Translations under genes and position numbers: made by a program
The notes under the pieces: model-generated
The model's database searches: none
What the model saw: only the letters and a program-made list of their open reading frames with translations
Told to the model about the DNA's origin: nothing
In this document: positions 34,196 through 45,595 of the stretch, in pieces
Layout: the number at the start of each line of letters is the position of its first letter
Position numbering within the stretch: position 1 is the stretch's first letter
NCBI GenBank assembly: GCA_032622095.1
Contig: CP136061.1
Coordinates: 16,864,440-16,928,439 of the forward strand
DNA length: 64,000 nt
Direction: 5' to 3'
Source: Siphonodentalium dalli
Lineage: Eukaryota; Mollusca; Scaphopoda; Gadilida; Siphonodentaliidae

Positions 34196-34830
34196 TCTTA
34201 ATATATAAATGCGAATGTCTGTGTGTGTATGTGTGTTCCCTATACACTTTGTGGTTTCTCGACCGATCGCTCGAAATTTGGTATCTAGGCGTTACTTGAC
34301 CCGGGGAAGGACATGGACTGGGTACTGTTTGCGCCAGACGTCGCGTTTTCATGTTACGGGATCATTTTAATCCGTAACCATGTATTCATTATTATCGTGA
34401 CGTCATAGTTAAACATTCAGTACAGAGGGCAATTACGCCGCTTCCGCTCATAAGTCAATTCGTTCAGCAACACATTAGCGGACATAATTAATTGCTCTTG
34501 CACTTTTTCGTCTATTTAGTAATGCCGCCGGAAAAAAAAGAAACTTAGCTCGCATTTCACAAAAACCTAGGCGGAATCGGGCGACCAGACAGCGGGAAAC
34601 CCCAGAGCAGCAGCGTAATAGTGTTTTTTTACATTTTCGGCAACTTTTATTCGAATTATCGTTACTCAACTGAATGACATGTGTTTTAAATACACCATAG
34701 GAGTTCACCTTCTGTCAAATGTATTTTAAAATAAACACGCTGGTGGATTTGTGTGTTCTTACATGAAGTAGCCTATGTTTATTTGTTAAATCTCTATTTT
34801 TCCCCGAGCATCGCCGGGTCCATCCTCTAG
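34196..34830 (+). mobile_element. Non-autonomous Helitron with replicase N-terminal remnant
   Basis: Starts with TC after an A (A|TCTTAATATATAAATGCG) and ends with CTAG before a T (CTAG|T), with a GC hairpin CCCGAGCATCGCCGGG shortly before the end. These are the hallmarks of Helitrons, which insert between A and T without target duplication. Inside, an ATG at about 34522 opens 'MPPEKK'; after a one-base shift the frame continues NLARISQKPRRNRATRQRE and 'TPEQQR', resembling the start of Helitron Rep/helicase proteins, and then similarity stops. So it is a deletion derivative of 635 bp that keeps the first part of its coding region and could only move in trans. Confidence 0.85.
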
Positions 34831-35384
34831 TGTTATATATATACCACTAAGTTAATATAGAGTGTAAATTGACCCTGATATGGCCCGATTTTTTTTTTAT
34901 TTAAATGGTTTTTTTTTTATTAAATTTTTTTTTCCATTTGAAAAAATTAGTTTTTTCACACATTTGATAGTTTGATCCTGAAATGGTCACAAAAATTATT
35001 TTTGAAATTTTGAGATTTAAATTTTGTTTTTTATTTAATTAAGAGAATTGAAGTAATCCATTTTGGTGATAAAATCCTTAATGGCCAGACCAGTTCAGTC
35101 GCATCGTATGTTGAAGAATAAATCTTGAATAATGCCTGTATATCCTCAGAAAGTGCATTGAGTATCCCCCGCAATGTTCATATAATTCTTACAAATCTAT
35201 TTCCATAGTAATACCGAGCTTATATAATCATAATAACTAATGCCGGCCAGTTTTAGTATTCTCAAAGTAATGGATAATGACACTAAAGAGTCCAAATCTG
35301 TTGACAGTAGAGTTCAACTTGCACATTGGATAGTGTTATCCATTACAATCAATGGAGTGATAAGGAACAATGGAAAGCTCTCAT
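34831..35384. other. No supported feature
   Basis: T-rich, low-complexity sequence near 34890-34990 ('gattttttttttatttaaat'), then ordinary AT-rich sequence. No gene seen. Confidence 0.5.
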
Positions 35385-36660
35385 CTAGAGGTAACCCCGA
35401 AAATCCATATGAAGTTTGGTGACGATCGCATGAGGGATGTGGTCTGTGGGGTGTGCCAATGGATTTAGTGATGTAAAGAGTAAAATCCAAGATGGCTGTC
35501 AGTGGCCATGTTTTTCATTGAAAATTGTTCAAATTCAACAGCTCCCATTATTATGTGGTAGAGCTGAGACTGGGGCCAAGATGGGAAATGTAGTTTCCCT
35601 CCCCAGTGGCCCCCACTGTCAAAACCTATGAGAATACAAATCTATAATAATATATTTAATTATTATATTTTAATCAAGTTGAATATTACATGGACAGTGA
35701 TTCCCAGGACTGTGCTTTTATTAACTTTTATTACCAGGGGGTCTGCTAATTTTTTCAGAACACTAGGCAGGTGTGGGTGGGTTGTTCAGCAGCCCGGCTT
35801 ACACATTTTTCCTGGGCTTGTAAATTTTTTCCTAGTCATTTTTCTTCAAAATAATGGGACAGAAGGTTTTAAGAATGCTTCTATTATGTAATAGGTATGA
35901 ACTTAACTCTTGGTATGGGGGGGTTGAGTTCATCATCAGTTAATAATGAGGGATCAGTTAATAATGAGTTAATCAAGGATCTATCAATGCACATTGACAT
36001 AGAAAGGCTCAGATTTAAATAGTTCTATTAAAAATCATTTATTTAACCTTACATGTATATAAATGAAAACATAATACAATAAATTAATTGATTCTTCAAA
36101 TAAATGTAAACTCTTCACTGAACTCTTCAAATAAAAATGGACTATTACAAAAACCATAATAAAATAAAACAAAGGTGTTAAAACAAACTTTGACCGATTT
36201 CAACGATATGTGGTAAATGGGTCAAGGATCACCTCTAGATGGGAGCTGTCAAATTTGAATGATTTTTTATGAAAAATATGGCCGCTGGCAGTCATCTTGG
36301 ATTTTACTCTTTGCATCACTAAATCCTTTAACACACCCTGCAGAGCTTATCCCTCATCCGATCATCACCAACCTTAATATGAATGTTCGGTGTGACCTCT
36401 CAATGGGTGCCTACCATTTTTTCCCATAATTTTTTTTTTTTTTTAAATGGCTGCAAGCAGCCATCTTGGATTTTACTCTGTGTATGACCAAATCATTTAG
36501 CACACCTTACAGGTCACATTTCTCATCCAATCATCACCAAACTTCATATGGATCTTTGAAGTGACCTCTAGATGGGAGCCTCCATTTATTTTCCCAATTT
36601 TTTTTTAAACAAACATGGCCACAAGCAGCCATCTTGGATTTCAAATGTCAATCCATCAGG
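35385..36660. repeat. Inverted and tandem copies of an 'aatccaagatggctg' repeat
   Basis: 35385-35560 (plus) carries 'ccatatgaagtttggtgacg', 'agtaaaatccaagatggctg'. The complement occurs about three times in tandem (~150-bp spacing) at 36200-36660 ('gccatcttggattttactct', 'tcatccgatcatcacc'). Between them, 35560-36200 has no recognisable gene. Confidence 0.7.
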
Positions 36661-37152
36661 CATCAGCATACCCTACAGCCCACATTTATTGGAGAATTGT
36701 TTTGAAACTTTACAGTCTTGTTGGTAAATAAAAAGTAGGAATGCTTCTATAATCATGATACGGAACATTGATAAAATAAGATCAGGAAAACTGAGTAAAA
36801 TAGACTTAATAGTCATTTGAAGCAGTTTGGAGGGGGTGGGTCCCACAGGTGCTTGTAACAATTTTTTTTATATATAATATTAACACTCAAGGTTGATCAC
36901 TCTGGGGTTGATATTGAGTAGCCATTGTTGACGTGGCCGTGTAGGAGTTAATGTGCATCGATTTTGTTCGGATAAATGGCAAAATGTTTGATGACTTACG
37001 TTAACAGATTAATATGCGAATTGTGCAACCTTGTTCCCTCTCTTCTAGAATTTGACAATACATGTATTTGGTATTAATAACTGTTTTCAACGACAAAACA
37101 TTGGAGATTGATCGGGGATTCATCTGCATTCCATCCGGAGACCGCAGTGAAT

Positions 37153-37359
37153 TTATTCATGTTCACCGATTGACGGATCTATTTGTGGATTATTTGCGGG
37201 CAATTTGAACTTATTTCCGGGATACAACTTTAGATGAAGTGCTCGCTGTCCCTGTTGATCCAAGGCGACAAACAGCTCTCCCACTTGCGTTGAGGTCGTA
37301 ATACCATTTGTTGAGGCAAGTGGATTTACCTGTGCCCACCTATCCAGTAAGCAACACAT
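37153..37359 (-). CDS. Small hypothetical ORF, 68 codons
   Basis: Opens with MCCLLDRWAQVNPLASTNG, continues 'GELFVALDQQGQRALHLKLY' and stops after 'DPSIGEHE'. Composition is balanced and unlike the simple-sequence frames around it. A GTAAAT that could be a donor lies near its start. I recognise no domain. It may be a short exon, a remnant or chance. Confidence 0.25.
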   Translation of the reverse strand: MCCLLDRWAQVNPLASTNGITTSTQVGELFVALDQQGQRALHLKLYPGNKFKLPANNPQIDPSIGEHE

Positions 37360-37867
37360 TGTATTTTGTCATAACGGTGGCGTCCATTTTTGATAACAAA
37401 CAGCATGCCTTCTTATTTATAAACAAAAGTCAGGTGACATTCGGAAAAAAATAAAGAACTATTTTTTCAATTCGCCAATCAGCTGACAGCTACAATTCAC
37501 TGTTATCATTCCGGAAAAAATATTGTCTAGTCACTTATATAAAATCATCTAATGTATCAAATACAATTTTTTTTATTGGAATAAGGAAATAAGCAACATA
37601 TGAAGTGATCACCACATATTATCCTGTTTGTACATGTAAATTATTGTACATTTAGCCGTTTACCCGAATTAAATCGGTGCAGATTAACCCCCCTCGGCCA
37701 AACCAAATTTGAATTTAGCCGACGTGGGAGACATACATGTACCTTCCATTTTATATAAAGTAATAAAATATTTGTTACAGGTACCTGTGGGTGGGTCCCT
37801 ATCCCAGAATCAGAAAAAATAAAAATTAGGGGGTGGTGGGTACCCAGAGGGCTGAAAAAATGAATCC

Positions 37868-39245
37868 CGGACATTTCCCCACCCACCCTTGAAATGGCAA
37901 AGCGGACATTTACCCACCCGGACATTTACCCACCGGACATTTCCCCCACTTAGTCAATATCAAAGCGGACATTTCCTCACCTTTGACTGTTACTATGGGT
38001 GTGTGGTATTGACTATTACTATGAGTGTGTGTTAAAATCAGATTTATTTCAATGAACGAAATTATATACACGGAACAGCAATAACAACAAAATGGTAACG
38101 ATACATAACAAAACACTTAATCTTTCTTAACTCTAATGGAATGGCCAACAATGTCAACACTGGAATCTGCTTGATACTGCTGGGTTCATTGGACGTGTTC
38201 CCTCTTTTTAACCATCTGACGGCCCTCTTAACAGTCTCGGTTTTGTCAGCTGCCACACGTACTGGTAGTGGATACTCTGCTAACTTGTCTTTCACTATTT
38301 GGACAGTCTTTCCTCGGTTGCAGACGACTGCTTGTTTGATGTCAATACAGGCTTTCATGGCATCAATAGGCATCATGGCAATGTTGCGTGCTGCTGATAA
38401 CTGTTTTTACCTAACGAACAAAAATATTACAATTATTCACTATATACATGTATATACAGTACACATTCATTATTTGAGTATTTACCAATGAATGTGTTAA
38501 TCGAGATCATTATTTCTGTTCTTAAAATTAAATTCTCTTTATAAAATGGAAATTAATGATGAACGCTCTTTATTTCTGTTCTTCAGAAAAATATCAAATT
38601 AAAAGCTCTTTATGGAAATTTGCGTCAAAACACTCTACACTCTCAAATCTTCAGAAAATGATCAGCAAAATGAGCAAATGAATTAACATCATGGAAATTG
38701 GGACTTACCTCGTCATCAGTTGTGACACACCCCTTGCATGTGAGAGTTCGTCGATCGCTGTGAACACTCCCATCTTATTGACGATTAATAAGTTCCATGA
38801 TTGGAAGTGAAGATATGATTCCATGATAACTTTGCTAAGGTTATATATATAGGCTGTCTAAAGTTAACTCACTAGAATTCATACTGTGATCATAATTGTC
38901 ACAACATTGTTTCAACTGCGTTGATGTCCCAAAATATCGTCAAAACACTCTTTCATGTTTGTAAAAACACGCTTTCATGTTTGACAAAACATTACATCGG
39001 TTGAGGTGAGATCGCTTGAGATGGCCTCACTGACAAGGCTTCACAGGGCAACAGTAAAAACATTCTTTGATGTCAGCGAATTTATTAGCAGGGTGGGTAA
39101 AATGTCTGCTTTGCCATTTTACCGGAGTGTGGGGAAATGTCCGGTGGGTAAATGTCCGGGTGGGTAAATGTCCGGTGGGTGATTGTCCGGGTGGGGAAAT
39201 GTCCGCTTTTGAAAGTGGGGAAATGTCCGGTGGGGAAATGTCCGG
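37868..39245. mobile_element. Element bounded by inverted 'GGGGAAATGTCCGG' arrays
   Basis: 37868-37985 has repeated 'ggacatttccccaccc', 'gcggacatttacccacc' words; 39090-39245 has their complements ('gtggggaaatgtccggtggg', 'taaatgtccgggtggg'). 'aatggcaaagcggacattta' on the left has a complement, with small changes, near 39105. The two arrays face each other around ~1.1 kb that contains a spliced-looking ORF (38062-38400). This is best read as a DNA transposon with repetitive subterminal inverted ends. No target duplication could be fixed. Confidence 0.55.
38062..38400 (-). CDS. Putative exon of an unknown, perhaps transposon-encoded, protein
   Basis: A 112-codon frame plus stop, entered through an acceptor-like 'gttaggtaaaaacag' (ending 38401). 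It begins LSAARNIAMMPIDAMKACID and includes 'CNRGKTVQIVKDKLAEYP', 'KTETVKRAVRWLKRG'. A GAG|GTAAGT donor lies upstream at 38709/38708, preceded by an open stretch with CKGC (LTCKGCVTTDDE) that joins in phase 0, but that frame has a stop shortly before it; a nearby ATG is in another frame. No domain recognised. Its place between the inverted arrays makes a mobile-element origin likely. Confidence 0.35.
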   Translation of the reverse strand, partial: LSAARNIAMMPIDAMKACIDIKQAVVCNRGKTVQIVKDKLAEYPLPVRVAADKTETVKRAVRWLKRGNTSNEPSSIKQIPVLTLLAIPLELRKIKCFVMYRYHFVVIAVPCI

Positions 39246-39431
39246 TTACCGAAAAAATAAAAAAGCATCTAGTGTCCGTAAATACTTTCCTGACACCCCA
39301 CAGCTTTCAATGGAATTTTCCCTCCCCCCTGCACTATTAGTATTATTTGGGCCTGCACTTATATTTGGAGCCCGAGAGTATATTATCAGCAATACCATTT
39401 ATACCTATATTTATTGAAATGAACCACAGAA

Positions 39432-39650
39432 GTGTCAGTTATAGATTCAGGACCCTCAGTAAGCATGAAACGTCGGTGCGACCATAATTTGTCACTTGTA
39501 AATTTGATTGTAGCTGGCAGAACTTTTTGTGACACACAGCAAAAAGTTTTCACCTGGGTATATACAAGTCGAAGAAAAACGTGGTCATCAATAATAGGGA
39601 CCATTACAGGACGTTATAGAGCGATCGAGATACGTTATGTCACGTAAAAT
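39432..39650 (+). repeat. Dispersed repeat shared with 52535-52660
   Basis: Shared words: 'ggcagaactttttgtgac', 'gtggtcatcaataatag' / 'cggtcatcaatattag', 'gaccattacag.acg', 'gcgagatac.ttatgt'. No coding potential. 39650-40440 shows no other feature. Confidence 0.65.
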
Positions 39651-40445
39651 AGAAAGTTACGGTTATGTAAATGTTTGAGCCTTTTCTGAATCCCTGCCAT
39701 AATTATGTCATATTCGATAGGAGATGGGTCATGACTAAAAAAAAAATTCCAGGCTAACTTTTTGGGACCCACCCCCTAATAAAAACGAAATCCCAGGGTT
39801 TTTAATTGCACCCTTGAAATTGTAACACTCAACCCGGATAAAGTGTACCGGGAGTAAATATCCCAGGTGAAAACCATCTGGTAACAACCATGACCAGTCG
39901 ATCTATTTCTTTATAGCAATAACTATTTAGCAAATTTCAAATATTAATACAACCCAAAACAACAGAATGGTAGTAACAAGGTCGGAAGAAAAATCATTAA
40001 AAAAAAAATCAAACTGAAGCTAAAATGGAATCAATTTTTTGTTTTTTGTTTTATATACGGTAAATTGTGCACATTATACATATATCAATTAGCACATGTC
40101 ATTTTCTCATCCCAAAGGAGACTAGTACATCAGAGTTTGAATGAAAATGCCCTAGTAGGCCTATAGCCCAGTGTACAGATGTGTGCTTTGGTTTGAATAC
40201 AGAATACCCGCGGTTACAGTCAGCTGCACACGGGTATACACATGTACGAGTAGTTCTTTGCTTATGATGCAGTCATTTCAGAACAAAATAGTATGGTACT
40301 AAACTTCCAGTTGAATATGTGACACCGGTGGCCCCCTACCCAACGTTTGTCAAAAGTATCAAGAGCTTGGCATTTCAAAACTATCATGCTCGACTCAGCA
40401 TGTACTTTACACCCTACATGATTTTACAGTACGCATTTAGAAAAA

Positions 40446-40930
40446 CAAGACAGTCAATTACTGTGGGGTCGCTCAACAGACTGGAAAGATGGAGAAGAAT
40501 GGGACTCTGAATACTATATACAATAGTCAGTACTTGTCAAATCACTTTAAAACGAATTAGGTCTTTGTTGAACGGTGGATATGGAGGTGTCCACCTTGAA
40601 ATGTCTAGCTGCACACCCATCCCTCCCAATAGATCATTGCCCAAGTGTTACGTCCCAACTGGACCAAACTAAATTACAACTAGTACTTAAATATCTCCAA
40701 ATGTTGGAAATTTATCAAAACCTTAATGATAATACCGGTATATATATATCAAAATTACTACATGTAACATAGGAATCTATATACAAGTACCAAACATGAA
40801 TTCATAACATGGACAGGGTGGGTGCGGGAGTGTTAAATCTCCTATCTCTGCCCCTATTTGAACCAAATGTAAATCCCAATCTATGAGATCCATTGAACAA
40901 GTAATTTCAAATGGTATATTATAGAAGTTG
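40446..40930 (+). repeat. Two dispersed repeats, as at 12388 and 18480
   Basis: 40446-40680 is 'acaagacagtcaattactgt' + 'ggggtcgctcaacagactgg'. 40815-40930 has 'ctatctctgcccctatttga' and 'atctatgagatccattga'. Confidence 0.7.
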
Positions 40931-41029
40931 GAGTGAGTTCATTTTCATTGAAATAAGTTACAAAATTACGCGATTGGCGGATTCCTTCGTAGCCCCGCCC
41001 ATCGCTGTCAACCGCGCTCGTCAAACCAC

Positions 41030-41560
41030 CTTGTATGTAGCAGCTGTTTTGAAGGTATGATTTGTGGGCATCACTTGTGGGTAGTTTGTAAGTAGTACTA
41101 CCCACTTTGGGTCGCGTCGTATAAAAGAGCCGACGCTACCTACAGTGGGTACACTCTAGATAAGTCAAGATTAACGGTCATTCTGTCGCGTAGTTAAGTT
41201 CGGTCGATGTGAAAAAGTAGTAACGTCCCGGACCTGTTTACCGACTTTTGATGTACTTTTACTGACTTAATTGATTTATTAAGACCCATAACGGACATTC
41301 ATTGTCAAGATTTGTGGGGTTTGGAGTGTCACCCCTGTCATTGGCTAACTTGGTTAAGACTTTTGGCGAATTGCCTAATAGTCATTTGTGGTCAATTAAA
41401 GTTGACTCTGCCATATTTTGGCGTTTGTTTAGCTAGTTGAAGGCTAACTTGGAGACATTTCTTGTCATAGAAACATACACAAGACCCATAGCGGCCTATC
41501 TTTATGATAGCTGATGTAGTTCTACTTATGCTGTGATCATTCTTAATAAATAATACCGTT
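41030..41560 (+). promoter_or_regulatory. Possible LTR or promoter/terminator segment
   Basis: A TATAAAA box (41120-41126) lies in 'gtcgcgtcgtataaaagagc', and an AATAAA polyadenylation signal lies 420 bp later (41545-41550). A TATA-then-AATAAA layout of this size is typical of a retrotransposon LTR. The downstream frame 41572-41832 (86 codons, Q/S/D-rich) could be the start of an internal region. No second LTR or clear primer-binding site was found, so a host promoter or chance remain possible. Confidence 0.3.
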
Positions 41561-42244
41561 TTGTAACGGATTTGTCTGTCCTAATTTGGCTATCCACGGG
41601 CTCAAGTAAAAGAGATCCCCAAGGGTTAGGGCCTTCACGTCCAGAATACAGCCAAGATACACAGAGCATACAAGAATCACAGAATCAAGATAGAGATATA
41701 CAGATCGAAAGATCAGATTTAATTATTTGTAACGGCGAGTTGGAGGCAAAACAAGCCACTCTACAACAAGCTACATATTATATCAGACCCCCCTTCCACG
41801 TTACAAAAGTCTATATAAACATAATATTGTAACACTTGCCTGTACAACTGCATAGAACACATCGCGTGGGAATGATGAATCTAATTTAAATTGAAATGAA
41901 TGACACGCATAAACATTATCTGTTATTTGTTATCAAACGCTTTCAGATAAGGTAAGATCTCACTTCATACACATGAGACATTAGAGAGAATGGCAGGCAG
42001 ACAAGCTTTATATTGTTAGTGACAGAGATATAATAGTGTGGCATTAGGAGTGTGAAAGAACAACATTTGTAACAGAGGTACATGTACTGACTTTGACCCT
42101 TCAATTGGCAAGGGTTACAATCTAGATATGGCAAGAAACGTGGCCAACAGAAAATACACCGGCATTTTTGTCCCAGTGATAAGTCCTGGGACAAGCCGAG
42201 ACAGGCGAGACAGTATAGTTATCCTGCGCTGAGATTCCATTTCA

Positions 42245-42495
42245 GAAACATATGACCGATACAGACCGAGACAAACACATTTCTAATGTTTTTACATTAA
42301 AAATAATAGCTATCTTTGATATTTCCTGTCCCAGTAGAAAGGTCTGGGACAGACCGAGACAGAATAATTTTGAAGAGGATCTTATTTGGGAACCATGGGA
42401 CAAACTGATATGACTGGAACAGACCGAGACAAACACATTTCTAATATTTTCATATTAAATATATTATTTATCTTTGATATTTCCTGTCCCAGGAG
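42245..42495 (+). repeat. ~160-bp repeat, two copies
   Basis: 'cagaccgagacaaacacatt' + 'tctaat.tttt.atatta', then 'atctttgatatttcctgtcc', occurs at 42265-42340 and 42421-42493. Confidence 0.8.
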
Positions 42496-42599
42496 TAAAA
42501 AACATCTAAACAATAATAAAAAAAACTAAAAATTTAAAATGGGAATATAATTTTTTTAATGTGTGTGTTTTTTTGGTTTTTTTTGGGTTAAATTTGGCA

Positions 42600-42990
42600 A
42601 GGAGTTCAATCTGAATATATGTTTTAGTTATGTCCCTGTTCCGCCCACATTTGAACCAATGGCATTATTTAAACAAATCTGAACCCCAGTCACACAAGGA
42701 CCCTTCATACCAAATATGAACCAATTCGACCCGATGGTACATGAGAAGAAGTCGTTTTAAGAATTACTATGGAGGGAAAGTTATGGACCTGGCTTCGCAA
42801 CTATTTGACTTGGTGACCTCATTTTAACAAATCTGAATGTGAGTCACCTAGGGAACATCCACACCAAATATGGACATATTCGGTCTTCTGGTTCTGGAGA
42901 TGTTTAAAGAATTGTTGATGGACGGGTGGGTGGATAGACGGGACGACGGATGAGGAGTGAGGACTATAGATCCACCAGACTTCGTCTCAG
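42600..42990 (+). repeat. Dispersed bivalve-type repeat with GACGG tail
   Basis: 'aaatctgaaccccagtcaca', 'gaagaagtcgttttaagaat', 'gtgagtcacctagggaacat', then 'gatggacgggtgggtggata' and 'ccagacttcgtctcaggt'. Same family as 16980-17345. Confidence 0.75.
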
Positions 42991-43004
42991 GTCAGGGGGG
43001 GATT

Positions 43005-43545
43005 TCTTTCCATGGCACGTATGCCGGGGTGGGTGGGTGGTCGATGGGACCAATAAACAATTTTTTCCGCAAATAATTGTTTTTTTTCTGCAAGTCTTTT
43101 GACTGTTTTTGGAATGAGTTTGGCTTAAAACATCTTAGAATAACAGAAATGATGTAATTCTAACTGCTAAACTGACTGCAGGCAGTTATCGTGTTGTATT
43201 TTGTTGCAAATTTTGAAATCCAAGATGGCCGCTGGTAGCCATGTTTTTTTTGGCCGAATGACCTCAAAATGACTCGTTCCTATTTACATGTCAATGTTAA
43301 CATCCATGACAAATAGTATGGACAGAAATTCATATACAGCTGTTTACAGTGAGTTTCCCACCGCAAATCTCTGTTTTAGTGTTAAAGGGGGTAGGTGTCA
43401 AAAAATAACCGAAAACGGAGAAAAAAAATTGGACGCGGGAGGGGGGGGGGGGGGGGGGGGGGGGGTCCCAACAAGTAAGTAAAAGTAAAAAGTAAAAAAA
43501 AACAGCCTACGTGCCTGAACAAAAATTCCGACCCCCCCCCCCCCC
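43005..43545 (+). repeat. ~500-bp dispersed repeat with poly-G and poly-C (copy 1)
   Basis: 'gcacgtatgccggggtgggt', 'aaatccaagatggccgctgg', 'catatacagctgtttacagt', 'caaatctctgttttagtgtt', then a G run (43441-43465) and, 66 bp on, a C run (43532-43545). An inverted copy lies at 57350-57780. Confidence 0.8.
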
Positions 43546-43654
43546 GCTCAAGTGAGCTAAAACTGTCCAGTTTAAAGAGGCCCTGTCGCGTGTGACACAA
43601 TAAACCCACCGATACGTTTTCCATACACACAAACAAGTCTGAAAATAGCGTGTC

Positions 43655-44010
43655 TGTCATTTGCAGAATGAGGTCCCCAGAGGGTGAATTTAGTGACGCT
43701 ATCCCGCAAAGATTATGGATTTTATCTTCTGCAAATTAAAGGATATAGAAACTTCCCAGAAGGGAAAACGTAACTAAACACAATATTAATTTGATACTAT
43801 AGATACTTCCCAGAAGGGAAAACGTAACTAAACACAATATTAATTTGATACTATAGATACTTCCCAGCAGGGAAAACGTAACTAAACACAATATTAATTT
43901 GATACTATAGATACTTCCCAGAAGATGAGGCCCAAGAAGAATGATAGAAGATAGCATCACTAAATTCACCCTCTGGGGACCTCATTCTGCAAATGACAGC
44001 CACGCTATTT
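43655..44010. repeat. Palindromic repeat split by a ~60-bp tandem repeat
   Basis: The left half 'gtcatttgcagaatgaggtc' (43657-43705) and the right half 'ccctctggggacctcattct' (43965-44010) belong to the palindromic family. Between them are three to four copies of 'gatacttcccagaagggaaa' + 'acgtaactaaacacaatatt' + 'aatttgatactata'. Confidence 0.8.
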
Positions 44011-44235
44011 GCAGGGTTGCACACAAATAATTAGAGTGGACTCAGGAGCCCATTACATTGAGGTTTTTTGTTGTCATAATATTATATTGACTTTCCAAAA
44101 AAACGGACGTTTTGATACATTTCTGATCAAAATCATACATGTCGTATTTGTCTGTCAAGTTAATGAGAATATCGAATATTCGGAAATCAAATATCCTCTA
44201 AATGCATTACTCAGGTGTAATTGGAACGACGCAAA

Positions 44236-44640
44236 TAACGTTTTATGACATCATCAATAACAATAACGACGCAAATACCGTTTTAGGACATCATCCATAA
44301 CAATGATATACTCACAGAACAGCCATGGATACCTTCACGGAGAACACCACCCATAATAATAATACACTCACAGAACAGCCATGGATACCTTCACGGAGAA
44401 TACCACCCATAATAATAATAATACACTCACAGAACAGCCATGGATACCTTCATGGGGGACACCACCCATAATAATAATAATAATACACTCACAGAACAGC
44501 CATGGATACCTTCACGGAGAACACCACCCATAATAATAATACACCCACAGAACATCCATGGATACCTTCATGGAGGACACCACCCATAACAATAATAATA
44601 CACTCACAGAACAGCCATGGATACCTTCACGGAGAAGATT
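44236..44640 (-). repeat. ~60-bp tandem repeat with exon-like content, about 6 copies
   Basis: On the minus strand each copy reads 'gtgaaggtatccatggctgt' + 'tctGTGAGTgtattattatt' and 'atgggtggtgttctccg', i.e. a possible MGGVLREGIHGCS peptide ending at a GTGAGT donor-like site, with variable (AAT) spacers. It lies ~220 bp downstream of the exon 44861-45154 on the same strand. Confidence 0.8.
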
Positions 44641-44860
44641 GTTATATACGTGATACTCGTCGGAAATGACTAACATAAGGAAATTTTTTCACCAAATTCT
44701 TTTTTGTTTTATCATTTATTTATTACCATCCAGACGTTTATAATCAGAGGGGAGAAGACGTATAAAATATGCGTGTTGTCCGATCCCCTCTAATTCATTC
44801 ATCCATGTTACATGTATATGTGATGGTATTTGAAAATAATAAATATAAGGATTAACTCAC

Positions 44861-45154
44861 CTCGTATGTTTGATCACTAGCCACGAAACTTTGTGATGAA
44901 GTTGACAGGAGCTGGTTCCCCGACATTGGTTGAACAGTTATGGAATAGTCATCATTGTCATTGCCAAAATCTATCGTCAAATCATTGTCATTGCCAGAAT
45001 CTAACGTCAAACTTGAAGAATCTCTCGCATTATGACAATCCAAGTGTCTGTTTTTCCAGCGAAATAGGGTTGACCTCGGAATGGGTCTGTTTTCTTCACA
45101 CAGATATTTCTTATATGGCCCTCTTTTTTGGGATTTGTTCCGTTTTCCGTCCAT
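44861..45154 (-). CDS. First coding exon of an unidentified gene
   Basis: 98 codons from ATG (good context, gaaATGGAC) to a consensus donor (tacgag|GTGAGT), ending in phase 0. The N-terminus is very basic: MDGKRNKSQKRGPYKKYLCE, then 'PIPRSTLFRWKNRHLD', a helix-turn-helix-like basic segment of the sort seen at the start of DNA-binding or transposon-related proteins. The rest is acidic and S/D/N-rich, with a repeated 'LDSGNDNDLTIDFGNDND' motif (a 9-10-residue duplication). No domain identified with confidence and no second exon located; the short repeats at 44236-44640 contain possible splice sites. Possibly transposon-derived. Confidence 0.5.
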
Positions 45155-45214
45155 TTCAAAATAATCTTATAGAATTAATTATTATAACTTTGATTAACAA
45201 ACAAACTAACTGAA

Positions 45215-45595
45215 GCGGCGCGTAAGAGCAATGAAGCGGCACGTAAGAGCAATGAAGCGGCACGTAAGAGCAATGAAAGAGAAACTCGTCAGAAATTATA
45301 TATTGATGATATCGCTGAAGGGTCGCCGGGATATACCTTTAATCTGGTTACTGATAAAATTAAACACCAGCGATGTGACTAAATAGACCTGCTATAGCTC
45401 AAGAACAAATTCACCCGGTAAACAGATCCGGTAAACAGACCCGGTAAACAGATCTGTGTAAACAGTTGACCCGGTAAACAGATCTGTGTAAACAGTTGAC
45501 CCGGTAAACAGATCTGTGTAAACAGTTGACCCGGTAAACAGATCTGTGTAAACAGTTGACCCGGTAAACAGATCTGTGTAAACAGTTGATGATTG
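45215..45595 (+). repeat. 21-bp and 30-bp minisatellites
   Basis: 45215-45278: 'gaagcggcacgtaagagcaat' type unit (21 bp), three copies. 45411-45590: 'acccggtaaacagatctgtg' + 'taaacagttg', six to seven copies, the first ones shortened. Confidence 0.92.
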
